A stretch of DNA of 64,000 bases, from positions 124,001 to 188,000 of the forward strand of contig NZ_JAKMCS010000003.1 in NCBI RefSeq assembly GCF_022662195.1. Direction: 5' to 3'. Position 1 is the first letter of the stretch; every line of letters begins with the position of its first letter. Positions 44,988-54,378 of the stretch are shown here, piece after piece. The translations under genes and the position numbers were made by a program. Origin of the DNA: Aestuariivivens insulae. GTDB lineage: Bacteria; Bacteroidota; Bacteroidia; Flavobacteriales; Flavobacteriaceae. A model generated the notes under the pieces. It searched no databases. It was not told the origin of the DNA and saw only the letters and a list, made by a program, of their open reading frames with translations.

Positions 44988-45418
44988 TATGCTGTTAAAT
45001 CTTCTATTAATTTTAATTTGATCCCTGCCTTTTCCAAAAAGCGCAATCCAGAATCATCTTTATAAGCTTGGTTATATACCACTCTAACAATCCCTGCCTG
45101 GTGAATTAACTTGCTACACTCCTTACAGGGCGATAAGGTAATGTATAACGTTGCCCCCTTACACGATTGGGTAGAGGAAGCCACCTTTAATATGGCATTG
45201 GCCTCGGCATGCAAAACGTACCATTTGGTATAACCAGCTTCATCTTCACAAAAATTTTCAAAACCTGTTGGTGTTCCATTGTATCCATCAGATATAATCA
45301 TTCTATCCTTTACAATAAGCGCGCCAACTTGTTTGCGCTTGCAATACGATAGCTTACCCCATTCTTTCGCTATTCTTAAGTAAGCCTTATCGTATTTTAG
45401 TTGTTTATGTTCTGGCAT
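44987..45418 (-). CDS. dCMP deaminase family protein
   Basis: A 143-residue zinc deaminase. HAEANAI (HAE at 70-72) and PCKEC (97-101) are the metal and catalytic motifs, and YNGTPTGFEN is the substrate loop typical of deoxycytidylate deaminases (ComEB-like), which make dUMP for thymidylate synthesis. The extra Cys/His upstream in the family, seen here as CEDEAG, also fits. Its stop codon overlaps the start of the protease gene. Upstream lies a repeat element. Confidence 0.88.
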   Translation of the reverse strand: MPEHKQLKYDKAYLRIAKEWGKLSYCKRKQVGALIVKDRMIISDGYNGTPTGFENFCEDEAGYTKWYVLHAEANAILKVASSTQSCKGATLYITLSPCKECSKLIHQAGIVRVVYNQAYKDDSGLRFLEKAGIKLKLIEDLTA

Positions 45419-45437
45419 TAATATGTTTTAAATTATG

Positions 45438-45551
45438 GCGTGTTGCCTTAGGGCAATCAGGCTTTCCGCTATATCTTATATTTTATTCTGGTACTTCGAG
45501 AGCCTCAGCCACCAGAATAAAATATAAGGATGCCGCTGCAATCCTTCACGC
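45438..45551. repeat. Long hairpin repeat element (GCGTG ends)
   Basis: Ends GCGTG and CACGC bracket a 114-base element. The centre holds a perfect 18-base inverted repeat, CTTATATTTTATTCTGGT (45475-45492) against 45511-45528, around an 18-base loop. Flanking parts (AGGCTTTCCGCTATATC and GATGCCGCTGCAATCC) look like a dispersed flavobacterial repeat. A related, shorter element lies at 54150-54240. Confidence 0.7.
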
Positions 45552-45702
45552 AAACGTTATAACGAATATAATTGGTTCGTATTTTAATTACAACCCCAGG
45601 GCGTTAAAGTTTTATGAAAGTTTTACGCAATAATCGAGTACAAATCCCCATTAATAACCTTCAAAATTCACAAAATCTTTTCCTCGAATATCTTACTACC
45701 CA

Positions 45703-46293
45703 TTACTTAAAAAAACCACTATTAAGTAACATCGGGATGACCAGTCCAATCACTACAGATGAAATGACCATTACCCAATCACGCTTAGAAAACCTAAAAA
45801 TGGTTTGCCCCAAATACCCTAAAAAGAGGACCATAAACACAATAATAATTTGTGATATTTCTATACCTAGGGCAAATTCAAGAAGCAATACCAATTTATT
45901 ATCCGAGTCGCCTAAAAGCATTCTAAACTCTCGAGCAAAACCCAAACCATGAATCAGTCCAAAGAACAAGGTCGTAAAAAACAAAACCCCAACACGTTCT
46001 TTTTGCGCGCCTTTCCCAGCAGTAAACACGTTGTAAACCGCAACTACCAAAATAGTAACGGGAATTAAAAATTCCACCAATTGGGCGTCGAAACTCACTA
46101 TGCCATAAGCAGCCAATATCAACGACAAGGTATGCCCCAAAGTAAACATAGAAACCAATAAAACAACCCGTTTCCAGTCCTTAAAAGCATAAGGCACCGT
46201 TAGGCTTATTAAAAAAAGTACATGGTCGTAGGCATTAATATCAAGAACATGGTTTATACCGTATTCTACATTAAACCAAAAATTTTCAAGCAT
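45703..46293 (-). CDS. HupE/UreJ-family membrane protein
   Basis: A 196-residue protein with about six membrane helices. Conserved polar motifs inside helices, GHTLSLILA and FGLIHGLGFA with intramembrane histidines, are typical of the HupE/UreJ_2 family, some members of which carry nickel or cobalt. The N-terminal NAYDHVLFLISL also matches. Metal transport here is a family-level inference; no hydrogenase or urease genes are nearby. Confidence 0.82.
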   Translation of the reverse strand: MLENFWFNVEYGINHVLDINAYDHVLFLISLTVPYAFKDWKRVVLLVSMFTLGHTLSLILAAYGIVSFDAQLVEFLIPVTILVVAVYNVFTAGKGAQKERVGVLFFTTLFFGLIHGLGFAREFRMLLGDSDNKLVLLLEFALGIEISQIIIVFMVLFLGYLGQTIFRFSKRDWVMVISSVVIGLVIPMLLNSGFFK

Positions 46294-46451
46294 GGTATAT
46301 CTTTTTATTCAAGTTGCTAAATATACGATTTTAGTTGATAGTTCGGATGGCAATTTCAAAACCAAAATCAGAAACCATCACATAGCTACAGTTGTAGTTT
46401 ACAATTTCAAATTATATGATCTGAAGACGAACAACCTACAAGCAATATAAG

Positions 46452-46507
46452 TTCCACATTTCCAATATCTAGCATCTAGCTTTTAACTTCTAGCCTCTAA
46501 TCTCAAG
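46452..46507. repeat. Degenerate heptanucleotide repeat block
   Basis: Eight consecutive 7-base units: TTCCACA, TTTCCAA, TATCTAG, CATCTAG, CTTTTAA, CTTCTAG, CCTCTAA and TCTCAAG. The phase is exact although units diverge. A similar pyrimidine-rich heptad block lies at 54259-54304. No coding frame or palindrome explains it. Confidence 0.6.
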
Positions 46508-46537
46508 CAACCCCATGAAACAAATAAAATATTCCTA

Positions 46538-46545
46538 TATCTTTG
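46538..46545 (+). promoter_or_regulatory. Bacteroidota -7 element before the lipoprotein/T9SS gene pair
   Basis: TATCTTTG is a full TAnnTTTG match. Transcription would start near 46552, giving a leader of about 128 bases that includes the GC-rich palindrome at 46626-46645. A -33 element is not clear. Confidence 0.5.
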
Positions 46546-46625
46546 TAGAGACTCATAATTCACAAGAGGCCCATGAAATGTCCATTAATATTAATCAACC
46601 AATCGATAATAATTTGGGCATTACA

Positions 46626-46645
46626 CCTGCCTGCCGGCAAGGCAG
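46626..46645. repeat. Short GC-rich palindrome, REP-like
   Basis: CCTGCCTGCCGGCAAGGCAG, the near mirror image of the palindrome at 3217-3237. Its place between a promoter and a start codon means it would be transcribed as a hairpin in the leader. Confidence 0.55.
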
Positions 46646-46679
46646 ATCAGTCCTTTGAAAAACATATATTATATAACAG

Positions 46680-47195
46680 ATGAAATTTTTATATATTCTC
46701 AGTCTACTTGTATTGCTTTGTTCCTGTAAAAAGCAGGAAGCCACTCAAACTGATAATGAGACAGAACAAACCCTTAATCGGTCTATTACCGAAAGTGACG
46801 TCTCCAAAATTAAATATACCGAATTCGTTCTAAGCCCCGAAGCCCAAAAAGCCATCGAAAACTGGGCAGAATACAGCCAACTGCAAGAACAAATTGGCTA
46901 TGTTAAAAAAGGGGATTTAAGTTATTTTAACGACAACAAAAAAGCCATTGAAACCCTGTTGAAGGGCTTGAATAAAAATATCCCAGACCACCTTAACGAC
47001 AACGCCATATTAGCCAGGTTAAAAGCCATTGAAACCATAACATACAAACTTGAAGGCCTGGTACAGCTTTCTACATCTACAAAACCAGAACTTATAGATG
47101 GTATTAAAGAACTTTTAATTGCCGTCTCTAATTTAGACCTACAACTCAACAAGCTTATGGAGTTTAAACGCAATGATAGTATCCAAAAACCTTAA
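46680..47195 (+). CDS. Lipoprotein of unknown function
   Basis: A 171-residue lipoprotein (lipobox LLCSC near residues 12-16). The mature part is charged and mostly helical, with helices such as LSPEAQKAIENWAEYSQLQE. I do not recognise a domain. Its last base overlaps the ATG of the 1153-residue T9SS gene, so the two are translationally coupled, which hints that it may support export or anchoring of that protein. Confidence 0.7.
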   Translation: MKFLYILSLLVLLCSCKKQEATQTDNETEQTLNRSITESDVSKIKYTEFVLSPEAQKAIENWAEYSQLQEQIGYVKKGDLSYFNDNKKAIETLLKGLNKNIPDHLNDNAILARLKAIETITYKLEGLVQLSTSTKPELIDGIKELLIAVSNLDLQLNKLMEFKRNDSIQKP

Positions 47196-50100
47196 TGGTT
47201 ATGAAATCCTTAATCTATACGGTTGCCATTTTATTATCGCTTGTAGCCCAAGCACAATACAACCCCGATGCGCCTTGGATGAAAAACTTAAACACAACTT
47301 CCAAGAACCAAGCTTCAAAAGCTAACAAAGTTACTTTTAACACTATTGTTGAAGCCTTCAACACTTATTGGAAGGATAAAGACCCCAACACCAAAGGAAG
47401 CGGCCATAAACCCTTTAAGCGATGGGAAAATTACTGGGAACATTTTGTGAAGGATGATGGCACCCTACCATCTTCAAACGAACTTTGGAACACCTGGCTT
47501 GAAGTGCAACAGGCTAAAACAAGTAGTGTTAAGGCAGACTTAAGCGATTGGCAACCGGTAGGGCCGTTTAGCCATACCAATACCGGATCGTGGAGCTCGG
47601 GCCAAGGCCGTATCAATGCCATTATTGTAGATCCCAACAATAGCAATACGTATTATACAGGCGCCCCAGCAGGTGGTATCTGGAAATCTACAGATGCCGG
47701 CAGCAACTGGACACCCTTATCGGACAACTTACCGCAAATTGGTGTTTCGGGAATTGCCATTGACTATAACAATTCTGATATTATTTATATTGCCACTGGC
47801 GATGATGACAACGCAGACACCTATAGTGTTGGGGTGATGAAGTCAACCGATGGCGGTACCACATGGAATACTACGGGTCTAAATACAACCGCAGGACATC
47901 CAACCAATATGAACGACATTTATATGCACCCCTCCAATTCACAAATTCTTTGGGTAGCTACCAATAAAGGCGTTTACAAAACCATTGACGGCGGCACTAA
48001 TTGGACCAACGCTAACGGCACGCAAAATTTGAATATTAAGGACCTTAAACTTAAACCAGGTGACCCTAACACCCTCTATGCTGTTACAGCAGACGCCTTT
48101 TATGTGTCTACCGATGGTGGGGACACTTTTACCACAAGTGGTTTTGGGTCCAACTTACCAGCATCCTCAAATCGATTAGTTATAGATGTTACACCTAACA
48201 ACAATAGTGTGGTTTATGTATTAAGCGCATTAAACAATAATTTTCAGGGACTCTACAAGTCAACCGACTCTGGAGTCTCCTTTACACAAATGGCTGCCAG
48301 CACACCTTCTAATGTAGATCTTTTTGACGACAGTAAACAAGCGTACTACGATATGGCATTGGCTGTATCTAACACGAATGAAAATGAAATTTATGTTGGT
48401 GTACTAAATATTTGGAAATCCATTAACGGAGGAGCCAATTTCACTAAGGTCAACGAATGGTCGCAACCCAGTTCGGCCTCGTATTCGCATGCCGACATCC
48501 ATTTGTTGCGTTTTTATGATGGTGTATTATTTGCCGGTACCGATGGCGGATTTTATAAAACCACAGATGGCGGCACCAATTTCACCGATTTAAGCAGCGG
48601 CTTACAAATTGGGCAGTTTTACAGGCTTAGTGTTTCTAAAGAAACATCAAATACAATGGTTGGCGGCTTGCAGGATAATGGGGGCTACGCCTATAATAAC
48701 AATAACTGGCAAGTATATTATGGCGCAGACGGTATGGATACCGCTATACACCCCAGCAACACCAACTTGATGTACGGTTTTATACAATATGGAAGCAACC
48801 TATACCTATCAAATACAACAGGAGCTAGTAACGATGCTTATGTCCCTGCTCCTGATAACGAAACTGGAACTGATGATAGTGGTGGCAATTGGATAACCCC
48901 CTTAACCATGGATAAGGATGGCATATTGTATGCTGGTTATTCGAGCTTATATAAACTATGCGGTACAGAATGGGAAGCCATATCGCCTTCATTTGGAAAT
49001 AATGTGAATATCGATTTTTTGGAAATTGATGACATTAACACCAATAACATATATATTGCCATCGACAAAACCTTAAGGAAAAGCACCGATAAGGGACAAT
49101 CGTTTTCTACCGTTTATACGTTCTCTACAAACATCACTTCTATTGAAGTCAATAACAACGACAGCAATACCGTATACGTTACAACTGCTGGTGCTTCAAG
49201 TGGTGGTGTATACAAATCAACTGATGGCGGCACTACTTTTAACAGCATCACAGGCTCCCTCCCCAGCATAACCAAAAACATCATTAAACACCAGCCTTTA
49301 CATAGCCAAAACCCTTTATTTTTAGGTACCAGCTTAGGTGTTTACAGATACGATGATACCATGGGCGATTGGGAAGCCTTTGGCAATAATTTACCTAACG
49401 TTTCGGTTAGGGATTTAGAGATTAATGTAAACGATGGCAATATCTCTGCAGCCACTTATGGCAGGGGCATATGGCAATCGGATATCCCAACAACATCCCA
49501 ATCCGATGAAATTAGCCTAGAAGCCATACAGGGCATTGATGAACAAGTGGTTTGTGGTTCTATTGGTTCTATAAAAGCACTCGTAAAGAATAGAGGCACC
49601 AATACCATCAATTCGGTAACCGTAACCTATACCCTAGAAGGCAATAGCAACCAAACCGTTTGGAATGGCGCAATAACTTCCGGTAGCATACAATTGATTG
49701 ACATTCCATCCATGAATGTTTCTGGCAGTGGCTTACAGGAATTAAAAATCAACACCACCATTACCAACGATGGCTTTTTAAGCAATAACGAGCTAACCGC
49801 TTCGTTTTACGCAAATACTTCAGGCATCATCAATACCGTAAATACTTTTGAAGCACCTTCTGATGACATCATTAATTTCAATGCCATGAGCAACTGCGAT
49901 AGTAGCAGTGGTTATTGGGACCGTGGCATAGCTACGGGAAGTGTATTAAACACTGAAACTTCCAGCAATAATGTTTTTGGAACAAATTTAAGTGGCAATT
50001 ATGACAATAATATAAAAAGCTATTTGGTTACCAATTGTTATGATTTATCCATTTTGGGCAGCCCCATGCTCAAATTCAAAATGGCTTTTGATTTAGAGGA

Positions 50101-50656
50101 AGATTGGGACATCCTTTATGTTGAATATTCTACCGATGCCGGTTTAAATTGGAACGTTTTAGGAACTGCCAATGACCCCAACTGGTACAATAGCGATACC
50201 TTACCGGAAACCAACTGCTTTAATTGCCCCGGCAAACAATGGACAGGAACCAATGCTACCCTGAAAGAATACAGTTACGATTTAACAGCCTTAAATAATG
50301 AAACCAACATCGTCTTTAGGTTTGTATTCCATTCCGATGAATATACGGTTAATGAAGGCGTTCTTATTGATGACTTAAGCATAGAAGGCACACTAAACGT
50401 TTCTGGTTTTGCTCCAGAAGTATTCAGGATATATCCCAATCCTTCCGAGTACCGCTTTAACATCAATACCAAAACCATGCAACACTTTGGTTTTAGCGTT
50501 ACCGATATAACCGGAAAGTTAGTCATGCAACATCCGAAGGTAGAAGTCAAAAACAACAACTATACCTTAGATATGAGCCACTATGCTTCAGGAATTTACT
50601 TTTTGAATATCACTTCAGAACGTGGAAAAATCACCAAAAAACTGATTCTTAAGTAA
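47195..50656 (+). CDS. Secreted VPS10/BNR-repeat protein with T9SS tail
   Basis: An 1153-residue exported protein with a signal peptide ending near VAQAQ. Residues 115-790 contain many SxDGGxxW-type repeats (STDAGSNWTPL, STDGGTTWNTT, TTDGGTNFTDL), suggesting one or two large beta-propellers of the sortilin/BNR kind. Next come CARDB-like and jelly-roll-like regions (about 815-1060). The C-terminal T9SS type A sorting domain includes FRIYPNPSEYRFNIN, GIYFLNITS and KKLILK. It is probably a surface adhesin or binding protein; no catalytic residues are evident. ATG at 47201 is an alternative start. A hairpin at 50664 follows. Confidence 0.85.
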   Translation: MVMKSLIYTVAILLSLVAQAQYNPDAPWMKNLNTTSKNQASKANKVTFNTIVEAFNTYWKDKDPNTKGSGHKPFKRWENYWEHFVKDDGTLPSSNELWNTWLEVQQAKTSSVKADLSDWQPVGPFSHTNTGSWSSGQGRINAIIVDPNNSNTYYTGAPAGGIWKSTDAGSNWTPLSDNLPQIGVSGIAIDYNNSDIIYIATGDDDNADTYSVGVMKSTDGGTTWNTTGLNTTAGHPTNMNDIYMHPSNSQILWVATNKGVYKTIDGGTNWTNANGTQNLNIKDLKLKPGDPNTLYAVTADAFYVSTDGGDTFTTSGFGSNLPASSNRLVIDVTPNNNSVVYVLSALNNNFQGLYKSTDSGVSFTQMAASTPSNVDLFDDSKQAYYDMALAVSNTNENEIYVGVLNIWKSINGGANFTKVNEWSQPSSASYSHADIHLLRFYDGVLFAGTDGGFYKTTDGGTNFTDLSSGLQIGQFYRLSVSKETSNTMVGGLQDNGGYAYNNNNWQVYYGADGMDTAIHPSNTNLMYGFIQYGSNLYLSNTTGASNDAYVPAPDNETGTDDSGGNWITPLTMDKDGILYAGYSSLYKLCGTEWEAISPSFGNNVNIDFLEIDDINTNNIYIAIDKTLRKSTDKGQSFSTVYTFSTNITSIEVNNNDSNTVYVTTAGASSGGVYKSTDGGTTFNSITGSLPSITKNIIKHQPLHSQNPLFLGTSLGVYRYDDTMGDWEAFGNNLPNVSVRDLEINVNDGNISAATYGRGIWQSDIPTTSQSDEISLEAIQGIDEQVVCGSIGSIKALVKNRGTNTINSVTVTYTLEGNSNQTVWNGAITSGSIQLIDIPSMNVSGSGLQELKINTTITNDGFLSNNELTASFYANTSGIINTVNTFEAPSDDIINFNAMSNCDSSSGYWDRGIATGSVLNTETSSNNVFGTNLSGNYDNNIKSYLVTNCYDLSILGSPMLKFKMAFDLEEDWDILYVEYSTDAGLNWNVLGTANDPNWYNSDTLPETNCFNCPGKQWTGTNATLKEYSYDLTALNNETNIVFRFVFHSDEYTVNEGVLIDDLSIEGTLNVSGFAPEVFRIYPNPSEYRFNINTKTMQHFGFSVTDITGKLVMQHPKVEVKNNNYTLDMSHYASGIYFLNITSERGKITKKLILK

Positions 50657-50663
50657 AAAAAGA

Positions 50664-50722
50664 GCTGTCTAAAAAATTATTTATTTTGTCTAGAAGACAA
50701 CTTTCAGTAATTTTTAAACAGC
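50664..50722. terminator. Nested hairpin after the T9SS gene
   Basis: Outer arms GCTGTCTAAAAAATTA and TAATTTTTAAACAGC pair with one offset base; an inner TTGTCT-AGA-AGACAA hairpin sits in the loop. It lies eight bases after the stop codon. It could act as a transcription end or 3' stabiliser, although it lacks a classical T-run directly after the stem. Confidence 0.5.
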
Positions 50723-50761
50723 CTATAAAACTATTGTAACAAGTAAATTTTGGCTAAACAA

Positions 50762-50811
50762 ACTTCTCGATACATACCGACGTTTACCGTCGGCACACTC
50801 GAAGTGACACC
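50762..50811. repeat. Dispersed repeat, copy 2 (TCTCGATACATACC type)
   Basis: Matches the 18149-18196 repeat: TTCTCGATACATACC, a GACG-TTTAC-CGTC hairpin, then GGCACACTCGAA and TGACA. Both copies lie next to a T9SS gene end, perhaps by chance. Confidence 0.6.
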
Positions 50812-50862
50812 CAGAACTCTTATCCTAGACTCACCTTATTATTAATTATTAATTCTTAATTA

Positions 50863-51576
50863 TTAATTCTTAGGCTGCGCCTCTTGTGCTTGCAATACTT
50901 GTTTTTGTCTTAACAGCTCATTCTTACTAATATTCACCAAGTTGAAGTTTGGTGCTATTTTTAATGTGGCATCCAAAATATCCACCGCAGCATCAATATT
51001 CGCTTTAGGATCTCTATTGTAGGTCAACAAGGCATTTAAATACATAAACGCCGATTTAAGCGATACTTGGTATGGCGTTTGGGTTTCGTAAAATGCTTTG
51101 GTTTCTTCTGGTTTTGAATTTGCTAAACCATAATTAATGTGCTCTTGGGCACCGGTAAGGTTTTTTAATTGCAGATTAAGCTCAGCCAATTCATAGGCAA
51201 TTAAAGCACTAGGGCTTCTTTTAAATAGCTCTTCAAAATGCCCCACGGCCAATTGCGGTTGCTTAACGGCTTTTAGGGCAATGGCCTTCACCTCAACAGC
51301 AATATCAGAATCTGTTGCTGCTTTATCTATCCCAATGGTGTTTAAGGCTTGCACATGCTGCCCCTCACTCATATAAATATAAGCCAAGGTATCTTTTCTG
51401 GCCTGTGATGGCGCAATGACATTTAAATGCGTCATGGCATTGATAATACCCTGAACATCACCCTGGGCTTTCATTTGGGCATAATAGCCTTCAAAATGTT
51501 TTACTAACTCTGAATTACTCTGTGCATTTAAGTTAACTGCACTTACCATCAAAATCAACAGCAATAATCGTTTCAT
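50863..51576 (-). CDS. Secreted TPR-like repeat protein
   Basis: A 237-residue protein with a signal peptide ending near VNLNAQ. The mature part is alpha-helical with spaced Ala/Leu/Tyr residues, for example LVKHFEGYYAQMKAQGDVQG, LAYIYMSEGQHVQAL, AVGHFEELFKRSPSALIAYELAEL and HINYGLANSKPEETKAFYE, consistent with four or five degenerate TPR units. It may scaffold envelope proteins. It stands alone. Confidence 0.7.
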   Translation of the reverse strand: MKRLLLLILMVSAVNLNAQSNSELVKHFEGYYAQMKAQGDVQGIINAMTHLNVIAPSQARKDTLAYIYMSEGQHVQALNTIGIDKAATDSDIAVEVKAIALKAVKQPQLAVGHFEELFKRSPSALIAYELAELNLQLKNLTGAQEHINYGLANSKPEETKAFYETQTPYQVSLKSAFMYLNALLTYNRDPKANIDAAVDILDATLKIAPNFNLVNISKNELLRQKQVLQAQEAQPKN

Positions 51577-51792
51577 GTGTTTATTTTTAATTGTTCTTAA
51601 TTGTCATACTTCGACTGAATTCCTATTTTACAGACTCTCAGTACAAGTATGTAACCTTACCTGTTTTCAATAATTATTCCTTTTCTTAATTAATAATTAT
51701 TTCAAGATGAAGGTTTCATCTCTACTTATTTAAAAATTTTGCTAAATCTATAAAAATTTACCTATTAAACTCTTAAAAGAATGCTAATTAAT

Positions 51793-54072
51793 TTATGGGA
51801 CTGATATCGTTTTTTGAACTACAACGGCATCATTAAGCACAAAAGGCTTCGGCATCATAGCTGCTTCCCGTTTTGGGATTTCAAAAGTGCCATCCTGTAA
51901 CAAATCGTATGACGCCTCTAAAAGTGTAAAACGCGTCTTTTGATTTTTAGGCACCTCAAATTCCAATGCCAACGAATCGTTATCGGCAACAAAGTAGCTA
52001 AGCAGTCTATTACTTTTAAATTTACCCTTGTTTTTCAATACCTGGCCATTGGCTTTAAACGATTGAAATGTAGTTAAGCTATCGGCAAACAATTCCATTC
52101 TATTAATAGGCCTTTGCGGTATTATGGCAAGCCTTACCTGCCTATACTCCCCAATAATTGTATCTTTAAAAACTTGAACGATAGGTTCACTTAACGCCTT
52201 TACTGGGGCGGCTTTAGTAAATGTAAACCCCGAATTGTATTTACTGTCAATAATATTGTTGTTCAGTGTTGAAGCATCTTCTGGCTGTTCCCCAAAAAAT
52301 GGTGTGGTCCAATTATCCAACATCTTATCGTAAGTAGCCCAAATGGCTGTATTATCATCGGCATTATAAACATACAATAAGCTATTGGGTTTGGGGCGTT
52401 CACTGGAAAACCCAGATTGCAAATGTGCTGAAACAAAAAAATACAACGTTACCAATACACACAAATACCCCCACAGCTTTTTATGCTTAAAAAAGCCAAA
52501 TACGGTAATGAGCAATCCAAAAATCAAAACCACCAAAGCGGTATTGGCAACCATCATTTTTAAACCAAGACCAACGGGAAAGAGTTTTACCAAAGGCACC
52601 AAAATAACCAACATGGGGACACTCAATAAAGCCATGGCAATACTATTGGGCTGTTTTTGCCGAATTATAACAAACAAACTCAATAATGCAAAGTAGACTG
52701 GAACAATAAAAAAGCTAGCACCCTTCAACTTTAAAGCGACGCCCAAACAAATGATTATCCATACCATTAGTGGCGCCACAAGCAAGCTTGCCGTATTGTT
52801 ATTTCTATACACTTTATGGTAGACCCCCAAACAAATGGCAAGCGATAAAAACGTAAAGGCTGTAATATAAGCATAACCATTATAGGTAAACCCATGTAAC
52901 ATTTCGTTGTAATGCGGATAGATTGCTTTAAACATGGGCCATCCAAAATAACCAACCACTGCTGCCAGAATTAAGGCCGAAAAAATTGCCAAAAACCCCT
53001 TTCCTATTTCCTTAACCCTAAGCACTTCTTGTTTGAATCCATAAACCAACAATATGATAAATACAACCATGGCTATGATTAGCATAGGATAAATCCAAGA
53101 AAACGGATAGGACACCATTTTAAAAATAGGCGTATTAAAATAGACCTGCTCCTGGTCACTCTTTAAGTCCTCTAGGTTAGCTTCAGAAAAATAATGTAGC
53201 ATAGGCATTAAGTAACGGCCTTGGTGTTCCAGGGTATTTCTATCCAAACGGTCGTAGTTATCCAGTTGGGTATGGTAGTCGAAATGATCGTCGATAAATG
53301 CAAAATTAAAGCCATCGATATCGCCATCTTCACGAAAAACAGTTAAATCGGTATCGTTAGGCAAAATTTTATAGATACTGTAAAATAGTGAGCTACTTAC
53401 AGGAAAATCGGGATTGGCCTCGATAAACCCTTTTATTAACTTAGCATTCCCTTGATTAGTTTCAATAAACATCAAACTCGGGCCTCCACTACCCCTGGCT
53501 TCAAAATTTACTGCCAATCCAATATCTTTGGCCCATTCATGTTGGTTTACAAAAGTACTGGCGCCATTTAAACCTAATTCTTCAGCATCTGAAATTAAAA
53601 CAACAATATCATTTTTTGGCGTTTTGTTGGCTTTCAAAAACGCCCTAAGTCCTTCTAAAATAGTTACTACGCCCGACCCTGCATCGCTTGCTCCTACGGA
53701 AGAATGCGGGTCGCTATCGTAATGGGTTAACAGCAAAAGGGCCTTGCCTTTTTCCCTCCCGCGTAAACACCCAATAATATTTTTAGGCTTTGCCAAGTTC
53801 CCAGAATCGTCAATAGAAAAATGCGTTTGAATTTGGGTTTCCAAACCTAAATCCTGTAATTGCTTTACAATATAATCCCGTACCCTATCATGCTCCTTGC
53901 TCCCTAAATAATGTGGGGCTTGGGCAATTTCCTTAAGATGAAGGAGCGCCCGATGTGTTGAGAATTGGGTCTCTGGACTGTCTATAGACGTTACTTCACT
54001 AGGCATAAGTGTTGAGAAACTCCAATATACAGTACAAATTATTACTGCTAAGGCTATGGCTTTTTTGATCAT
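51793..54072 (-). CDS. M28-family zinc peptidase with C-terminal membrane domain
   Basis: A 759-residue protein. After an N-terminal membrane helix (3-22) comes an M28 aminopeptidase domain (about 40-320) with the metal-site motifs THYDS (His117), SDAGSG (Asp130) and DAEELG (Glu164/Glu165), and a later His near DDHFDYH. The second half has about eight membrane helices (345-560), followed by a soluble domain of about 180 residues. This architecture resembles the Fxna/ERMP1-like peptidases found across Bacteroidota. The substrates are unknown. Confidence 0.9.
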   Translation of the reverse strand: MIKKAIALAVIICTVYWSFSTLMPSEVTSIDSPETQFSTHRALLHLKEIAQAPHYLGSKEHDRVRDYIVKQLQDLGLETQIQTHFSIDDSGNLAKPKNIIGCLRGREKGKALLLLTHYDSDPHSSVGASDAGSGVVTILEGLRAFLKANKTPKNDIVVLISDAEELGLNGASTFVNQHEWAKDIGLAVNFEARGSGGPSLMFIETNQGNAKLIKGFIEANPDFPVSSSLFYSIYKILPNDTDLTVFREDGDIDGFNFAFIDDHFDYHTQLDNYDRLDRNTLEHQGRYLMPMLHYFSEANLEDLKSDQEQVYFNTPIFKMVSYPFSWIYPMLIIAMVVFIILLVYGFKQEVLRVKEIGKGFLAIFSALILAAVVGYFGWPMFKAIYPHYNEMLHGFTYNGYAYITAFTFLSLAICLGVYHKVYRNNNTASLLVAPLMVWIIICLGVALKLKGASFFIVPVYFALLSLFVIIRQKQPNSIAMALLSVPMLVILVPLVKLFPVGLGLKMMVANTALVVLIFGLLITVFGFFKHKKLWGYLCVLVTLYFFVSAHLQSGFSSERPKPNSLLYVYNADDNTAIWATYDKMLDNWTTPFFGEQPEDASTLNNNIIDSKYNSGFTFTKAAPVKALSEPIVQVFKDTIIGEYRQVRLAIIPQRPINRMELFADSLTTFQSFKANGQVLKNKGKFKSNRLLSYFVADNDSLALEFEVPKNQKTRFTLLEASYDLLQDGTFEIPKREAAMMPKPFVLNDAVVVQKTISVP

Positions 54073-54149
54073 GGTTTAAAAGCTAACATGGTTATGCCAT
54101 AAATGTACACAAATAAAGCCTGTTTTGAAACCAACTCCAAAAGAATGGA

Positions 54150-54240
54150 TCAGGGCAAATGGCAAGCCACCGCGCTATCCGCTATAGTTTTTTAAAATTT
54201 TTGAATTTTAAAAAAGCTGCCGCTCCTATCGCTTTTGCAG
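54150..54240. repeat. Hairpin repeat element related to 45438-45551
   Basis: Contains AGGGCAA, then CCGCTATAG, a perfect central inverted repeat TTTTTTAAAATT-TTTG-AATTTTAAAAAA, then GCCGCTCCTATC. The flanks match the corresponding parts of the larger element at 45438, while the central arms differ completely in sequence yet keep the pairing. Confidence 0.55.
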
Positions 54241-54258
54241 AATTTCAGGCATTAAAAG

Positions 54259-54304
54259 CTAGTCCCAAACTTCCAGCCTCCAACCTCCAACTTCCAATCC
54301 CTAA
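54259..54304. repeat. Degenerate heptanucleotide repeat block
   Basis: Units at a 7-base step, best seen as ACTTCCA, GCCTCCA, ACCTCCA, ACTTCCA and ATCCCTA, with a weaker start at CTAGTCC. It is related in composition and period to the block at 46452-46507. Confidence 0.6.
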
Positions 54305-54378
54305 CATGCAGTAATCTTCGTTTTTTAGGAAAACTCAAAAAAAATAATTACATTTAGTTTTCTTAAAATTCAGTAATT

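Larger units (their letters stand above)
46294..46679. other. Intergenic region between divergent genes
   Basis: About 386 bases without a gene. It contains a block of degenerate 7-base repeats (46452-46507), a good promoter element for the rightward genes (46538-46545) and a GC-rich palindrome (46626-46645). Bases 46300-46450 show nothing I can support. Confidence 0.5.
54073..54378. other. Intergenic region with two repeat types
   Basis: About 306 bases between divergent genes. It holds a hairpin element at 54150-54240 and a heptad repeat block at 54259-54304. The remaining bases are AT-rich; TACATTTA near 54350 is a possible weak -7 element for the CBS gene. Confidence 0.5.

Noticed and set aside
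45614-45952. 112-residue plus-strand frame antisense to the HupE-like gene
   Set aside because: The HupE/UreJ gene on the other strand has clear family motifs; this is its mirror frame.
46452-46507. CRISPR array
   Set aside because: Units are 7 bases without spacers, and no cas genes are present; it is a simple heptad repeat.
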